NCBI GenBank assembly: GCA_040768905.1 | Contig: JAXGMA010000001.1 | Location: forward strand, 1,736,001 to 1,800,000 | DNA length: 64,000 nt | Origin: SZUA-584 sp040768905 | GTDB lineage: Bacteria; Bacillota; Clostridia; Christensenellales; SZUA-584 | Direction of reading: 5' to 3' | Notes under the pieces: generated by a model | What the model saw: only the letters and a program-made list of their open reading frames with translations | What the model was told of the DNA's origin: nothing | Database searches by the model: none | Shown here: positions 61,141 to 64,000 of the stretch, in pieces | Position numbering within the stretch: the first letter of the stretch is position 1 | How the letters are laid out: the number at the start of each line of letters is the position of its first letter | Position numbers and translations under genes: made by a program

Positions 61141-62040
61141 ATGGAAAACAGAACAACCGTGCTTGATGGCTTCGCGTTTGAGCTGACGGGTTTTTTCAGT
61201 ACAGACGGAGTCACCACGTTGACCATCAGTGTATCAGGAAACGGACAAGGCTCATCAGATCTGAAAGGATGGATATGCGAAATCTGTCCCGCAGATTCTC
61301 AAGAGTTTGCAGATATAAACATACTCTCGTGCGAAAAAAAGCGGCGTTCTGGCACCTTAGCACCTGCCATTGCGCAAAAAACATCTTTTGAGCTGACCGG
61401 CGATATCGGCATCGACGGTGTGGTCATCACCGACTGGATCGGCCGCTATGAAGACGACCCTTCAGTGGAATACCGCCTCGTATTAGATGCCGAGCTTTGC
61501 CCTTCGCCTTTCAGGGTCGGGATCATGCAGGGTGAAACAGTGTGCATTTCTAAAGATGCTTTATGCGCAGGCACAAAGCACGACAACAGGGTCTGGGCTC
61601 TACCCAAAGAAAAAAGCTTTTGCCTCTTTATGATCGTACCGGAAGGGTATAAACCCGACAATGCAAAAACAGCAGCTGTTTCGGTCTCAAAGAGCCTTTT
61701 ACATATTTTTTTTGAAGATGATGAAGATGAAACGGGCAAGGCGGTACGTGCTAAAATATGCGGCTGCGTGCGTATCGTAGCTTCAATACCGCTCAAAAGC
61801 CGGGAAGCCTGCGGCGGTGAAGTTTTTGCAGCCGCGTGTGACTGCTTTGAACTGTGCGAAACGATAGGCTATACCGATTCCGGCGAAAGCTTTGACATGC
61901 ATGAGATAAATGTATGTCCAGTCGAAACAAGCTGTGATCTGACGCTGCTGAACGCGCATTACGGAAAAGCGGTATACCGTCTTGACGGCAAATATGCGTT
62001 AAGCTGCAAAGGCATGCCTGCTGCGTTCAAAACATATTAG
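61141..62040 (+). CDS. Unrecognised cysteine-rich protein
   Basis: 299 residues with 16 cysteines, mostly beta-strand-like, no signal peptide or membrane segment. Two similar segments, FELTGFFSTDGVTTLTI (about 13-29) and FELTGDIGIDGVVITDW (about 82-98), suggest a duplicated domain. An acidic run FFEDDEDETG separates N- and C-terminal parts. ATG has AAGGGAG nine bases upstream. Convergent with, and overlapping by four bases, the cupin gene. No function can be proposed. Confidence 0.72.
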   Translation: MENRTTVLDGFAFELTGFFSTDGVTTLTISVSGNGQGSSDLKGWICEICPADSQEFADINILSCEKKRRSGTLAPAIAQKTSFELTGDIGIDGVVITDWIGRYEDDPSVEYRLVLDAELCPSPFRVGIMQGETVCISKDALCAGTKHDNRVWALPKEKSFCLFMIVPEGYKPDNAKTAAVSVSKSLLHIFFEDDEDETGKAVRAKICGCVRIVASIPLKSREACGGEVFAAACDCFELCETIGYTDSGESFDMHEINVCPVETSCDLTLLNAHYGKAVYRLDGKYALSCKGMPAAFKTY

Positions 62041-62384
62041 TCAAGCACGATAGCAGCGATAAACTTCAGCGGCTCTTCTTTTTCATTGGCAATGGCATGG
62101 GAATGCCCGCTCGGGCAGACATTGCAGTCTCCGGCTCTCAGCGTTTTGTTGACGCCGTTGTCATTGAGCATGCCTTCCCCCTCAAGAATATAAAAGATTT
62201 CCGTCTCATTTTCATGGATATGGCTGCCGATGCTGCAGCCTTTTTGAAGGGTCACTACGGAAAAAAGACGCGCTTTGGCCGGAAGATCATCCGCAGAAAC
62301 GATACTAAGGAGGCCGACGGTGCCTTCGCCGCCGCGCATCCGCTCCCTTTGTTCAGATTTCATATCTTCAATTTTGATAACCAT
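62037..62384 (-). CDS. Small cupin-domain protein
   Basis: 115-residue single cupin. Metal-binding motif 1 GSHIHENETEIFYILEGEG and motif 2 with CPSGHSHAI are intact, so it probably binds a metal. Ligand or reaction unknown; such proteins are often small-molecule sensors or isomerases. AGGAATC-type GGAGG upstream of ATG. Confidence 0.88.
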   Translation of the reverse strand: MVIKIEDMKSEQRERMRGGEGTVGLLSIVSADDLPAKARLFSVVTLQKGCSIGSHIHENETEIFYILEGEGMLNDNGVNKTLRAGDCNVCPSGHSHAIANEKEEPLKFIAAIVLD

Positions 62385-62399
62385 GTCTGATTCCTCCGT

Positions 62400-63671
62400 T
62401 TATCTTTCAACGCGTATGGTGCTGGCTACGCTCAGCACTTCAGGCAGATAGCTGGTATCTTCAATCGCGCGTTTGACCGAGATCTCCTTGGCCTTGTGTG
62501 TGACAAAAATCAGCGGCACGCTGTCGCTGCTCACTCCCTGCTGCCTCACTGACGCGATGCTCACGCCGTATTTACCGAACACGCTCGCAATCTTGGCAAG
62601 CACGCCCGGCCTGTCAAGCACGATGATGCGGATAAAAAACTCGCACTCCCAGTTGTTTTCAAATGACAGTTCATCCGAGACGTTATCTTCATTGTAGAAC
62701 GTCGTGTAGTGATGTTTCTCTCTGCCGGCCGCATACACCACATCCGAAACCACAGCGCTCGCCGTGGGCATATCGCCCGCGCCGCGCCCGTAGAGCATGA
62801 TGTCGCCGACGATGTTGCCGCGCAGGAATATGGCGTTGAACGCGCCCCGGACAGCGGCAAGAGGATGTGTCTTGGGTATCATGGTAGGGTGTACGCGCAC
62901 TTCAATGGTTTTATCTTTCTTTTTGCCTATGGCAAGCAATTTGACAGTCAGTCCCAGTTCGTTACCGTAAGCAATATCCTCCTGCGTGATGCCCGTGATG
63001 CCCTCGCAGTAGATGTATTCTACGGGCACGCGTGCATGAAACGCCATCGAAGAGAGGATAGAGAGTTTGTACATGGCATCCAAACCCTCCACATCGTTCT
63101 TAGGATTGGCCTCCGCCATGCCAAGCTGCTGCGCTTCAGCAAGAACCTTCTCAAAGCTTGCTTTGTCTTCATCCATTTTTGTAAGTATGTAATTCGTCGT
63201 GCCGTTGATGATGCCCATCACCGAAGTCACTTCGTTTGCCTGAAGGCTGTCCCAGATGGTGCGCAGTATGGGAATGCCGCCGCCGACACTTGCCTCAAAA
63301 TAAAGCCCTACGCCGCTGTTTTTTGCGGCGGCGTTAAGCTCCGGCCAATGCCGCGCTATAAGCTCTTTATTGGCGGTGACGACCGTTTTGCCAGCGCCAA
63401 GCGCAGCAAGCACAAACTCCCTGGCAGGATTTATGCCCCCGATGAGTTCGACCACGATATCGATACTCTCATCGGCAATGATATCTTTGTGATAATCCTT
63501 TGCTTTCTGCCAGTCGGGTATTTTCAGCGCATAATCAAGCGCAAGCACTTTTTTTATTGTCAGCGAAATGCCTTCTTTGTGCTCGATATAGCTTTTTTGC
63601 ATCTCGACCGTTTTATAGACGCCCGAGCCGACCGTGCCTAGCCCTATAAGCGCCATACCCACTTGTTTCAT
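62400..63671 (-). CDS. hom: Homoserine dehydrogenase
   Basis: 423-residue NAD(P)H-dependent enzyme of threonine/methionine synthesis, converting aspartate semialdehyde to homoserine. N-terminal dinucleotide-binding GLGTVGSGV, VVTANKELIA, catalytic-region NGTTNYILTKM and AEANPKNDVEGLDAMYKL, and a C-terminal ACT domain (about 345-420; IIVLDRPGVLAKIASVFGKYGVSIASV) for feedback control. Overlaps coaX stop by four bases. Confidence 0.95.
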   Translation of the reverse strand: MKQVGMALIGLGTVGSGVYKTVEMQKSYIEHKEGISLTIKKVLALDYALKIPDWQKAKDYHKDIIADESIDIVVELIGGINPAREFVLAALGAGKTVVTANKELIARHWPELNAAAKNSGVGLYFEASVGGGIPILRTIWDSLQANEVTSVMGIINGTTNYILTKMDEDKASFEKVLAEAQQLGMAEANPKNDVEGLDAMYKLSILSSMAFHARVPVEYIYCEGITGITQEDIAYGNELGLTVKLLAIGKKKDKTIEVRVHPTMIPKTHPLAAVRGAFNAIFLRGNIVGDIMLYGRGAGDMPTASAVVSDVVYAAGREKHHYTTFYNEDNVSDELSFENNWECEFFIRIIVLDRPGVLAKIASVFGKYGVSIASVRQQGVSSDSVPLIFVTHKAKEISVKRAIEDTSYLPEVLSVASTIRVER

Positions 63672-64000
63672 CTGTCTTCCCTTTCAATCCTCATCGTTCT
63701 GACGTTCTTTTTATACAACAAGTTAAGCCCAATGAGCGTCAACAGTCCGTTCAGCTCATCGATCTGGCTCGATTCCTGCGCGATAAGCCTGGAAAGCCCG
63801 CCCGTTGCGATCACTTTAGGGCTGCCGCCCATTTCTTTCTTTATGCGTTCCAGAATATAATCCACCTGGCCAACATAGCCGTATATGATGCCTGCCTGCA
63901 TCCCAAGGACGGTGTTTTTGGCGATCACACAATCCGGCTTTACAAGCTCGACACGCGGCAGTTTGGCCGCACCTTCAGCCAGCGCATCGGCGGCGATTTT
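63668..64000 (-). CDS. coaX: Type III pantothenate kinase CoaX (5' end outside window)
   Basis: C-terminal 110 residues of the coenzyme A pathway kinase. In-frame sequence continues to base 64000 (reading ADALAEGAAKLPRVELVKP before CVIAKNT). The conserved IAKNTVLGMQAGIIYGYVGQVD and VIATGGLSRLIA are diagnostic of CoaX. Coupled to hom by ATGA. Confidence 0.92.
   Translation of the reverse strand, partial: KIAADALAEGAAKLPRVELVKPDCVIAKNTVLGMQAGIIYGYVGQVDYILERIKKEMGGSPKVIATGGLSRLIAQESSQIDELNGLLTLIGLNLLYKKNVRTMRIEREDR

Noticed and set aside
60798..61166. 122-codon open frame in the large gap
   Set aside because: No ribosome-binding site, unusual Phe/Pro/Cys/His-rich composition, and it runs into the start of the next well-supported gene.

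Overview
The window looks like a chromosomal segment of an endospore-forming, peritrichous or polar-flagellated Bacillota bacterium of the Clostridia type. Supporting evidence: an alpha/beta-type small acid-soluble spore protein gene, FliY with CheC phosphatase motifs, CheC/CheD chemotaxis, the FliW/CsrA/flagellin circuit, AddAB recombination, and no FlgA, FlgH or FlgI (no P/L rings, hence probably monoderm). Order or genus cannot be fixed from this sequence. No rRNA, tRNA, CRISPR array, transposase or phage gene was seen.

Layout. Positions 1-3.5 kb (minus strand): a persulfide/CoA-disulfide reductase with rhodanese and TusA domains (cut by the window edge) co-translated with a small ferredoxin, then an iron-containing butanol-type dehydrogenase. 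3.7-3.9 kb: a spore SASP gene on the plus strand. 3.9-17.0 kb (minus): fliF-fliG-fliH-fliI-fliJ-motE-fliK-flgD-flgE-flbD-motA-motB-fliL-fliM-fliY. 17.1-18.5 kb (plus): the single flagellin gene, with a textbook sigma-28 promoter and a probable CsrA-regulated leader. 18.6-24.6 kb (minus): flgF/flgG-type rod genes, yvyF-like, flgM, flgN, flgK, flgL, fliW, csrA. 24.6-36.3 kb (minus): lytic transglycosylase-flgB-flgC-fliE-fliO-fliP-fliQ-fliR-flhB-flhA-flhF-flhG-PilZ-sigma28-swrB-like. 36.3-44.5 kb (minus): FliK-like protein, stand-alone FlhB C-domain, a probable cysteine peptidoglycan hydrolase, fliD-fliS-fliT-like, yaaR, cheW, cheR, cheB. 44.7-49.4 kb (plus): divergent cheC-cheD-cheY-cheA and an HD-GYP phosphodiesterase. 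So about 45 kb is one almost complete motility island; only receptors (MCPs) are missing.

49.5-64 kb is ordinary chromosome: a YbjQ-family protein, addB-addA, a small conserved protein, an unrecognised helical-repeat (TPR-like) protein, a GT2 glycosyltransferase coupled to an M29 aminopeptidase, an unrecognised cysteine-rich protein after a long pyrimidine-rich gap, a cupin, homoserine dehydrogenase and the 3' part of coaX.

How the parts fit: early genes build the export gate, C-ring, rod and hook; FlgM holds sigma-28 until the hook is complete; sigma-28 then transcribes flagellin, whose translation is set by CsrA and its antagonist FliW; FliS, FlgN and the FliT-like protein chaperone late substrates. 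PilZ and HD-GYP proteins tie motility to c-di-GMP. I found no clearly new multi-gene system; the most unusual points are a 20-bp phased tandem repeat between fliE and fliO, a FlgJ-like protein with a cysteine-hydrolase domain next to fliD, a FliP with a lipobox-like cysteine, and two unrecognised proteins.
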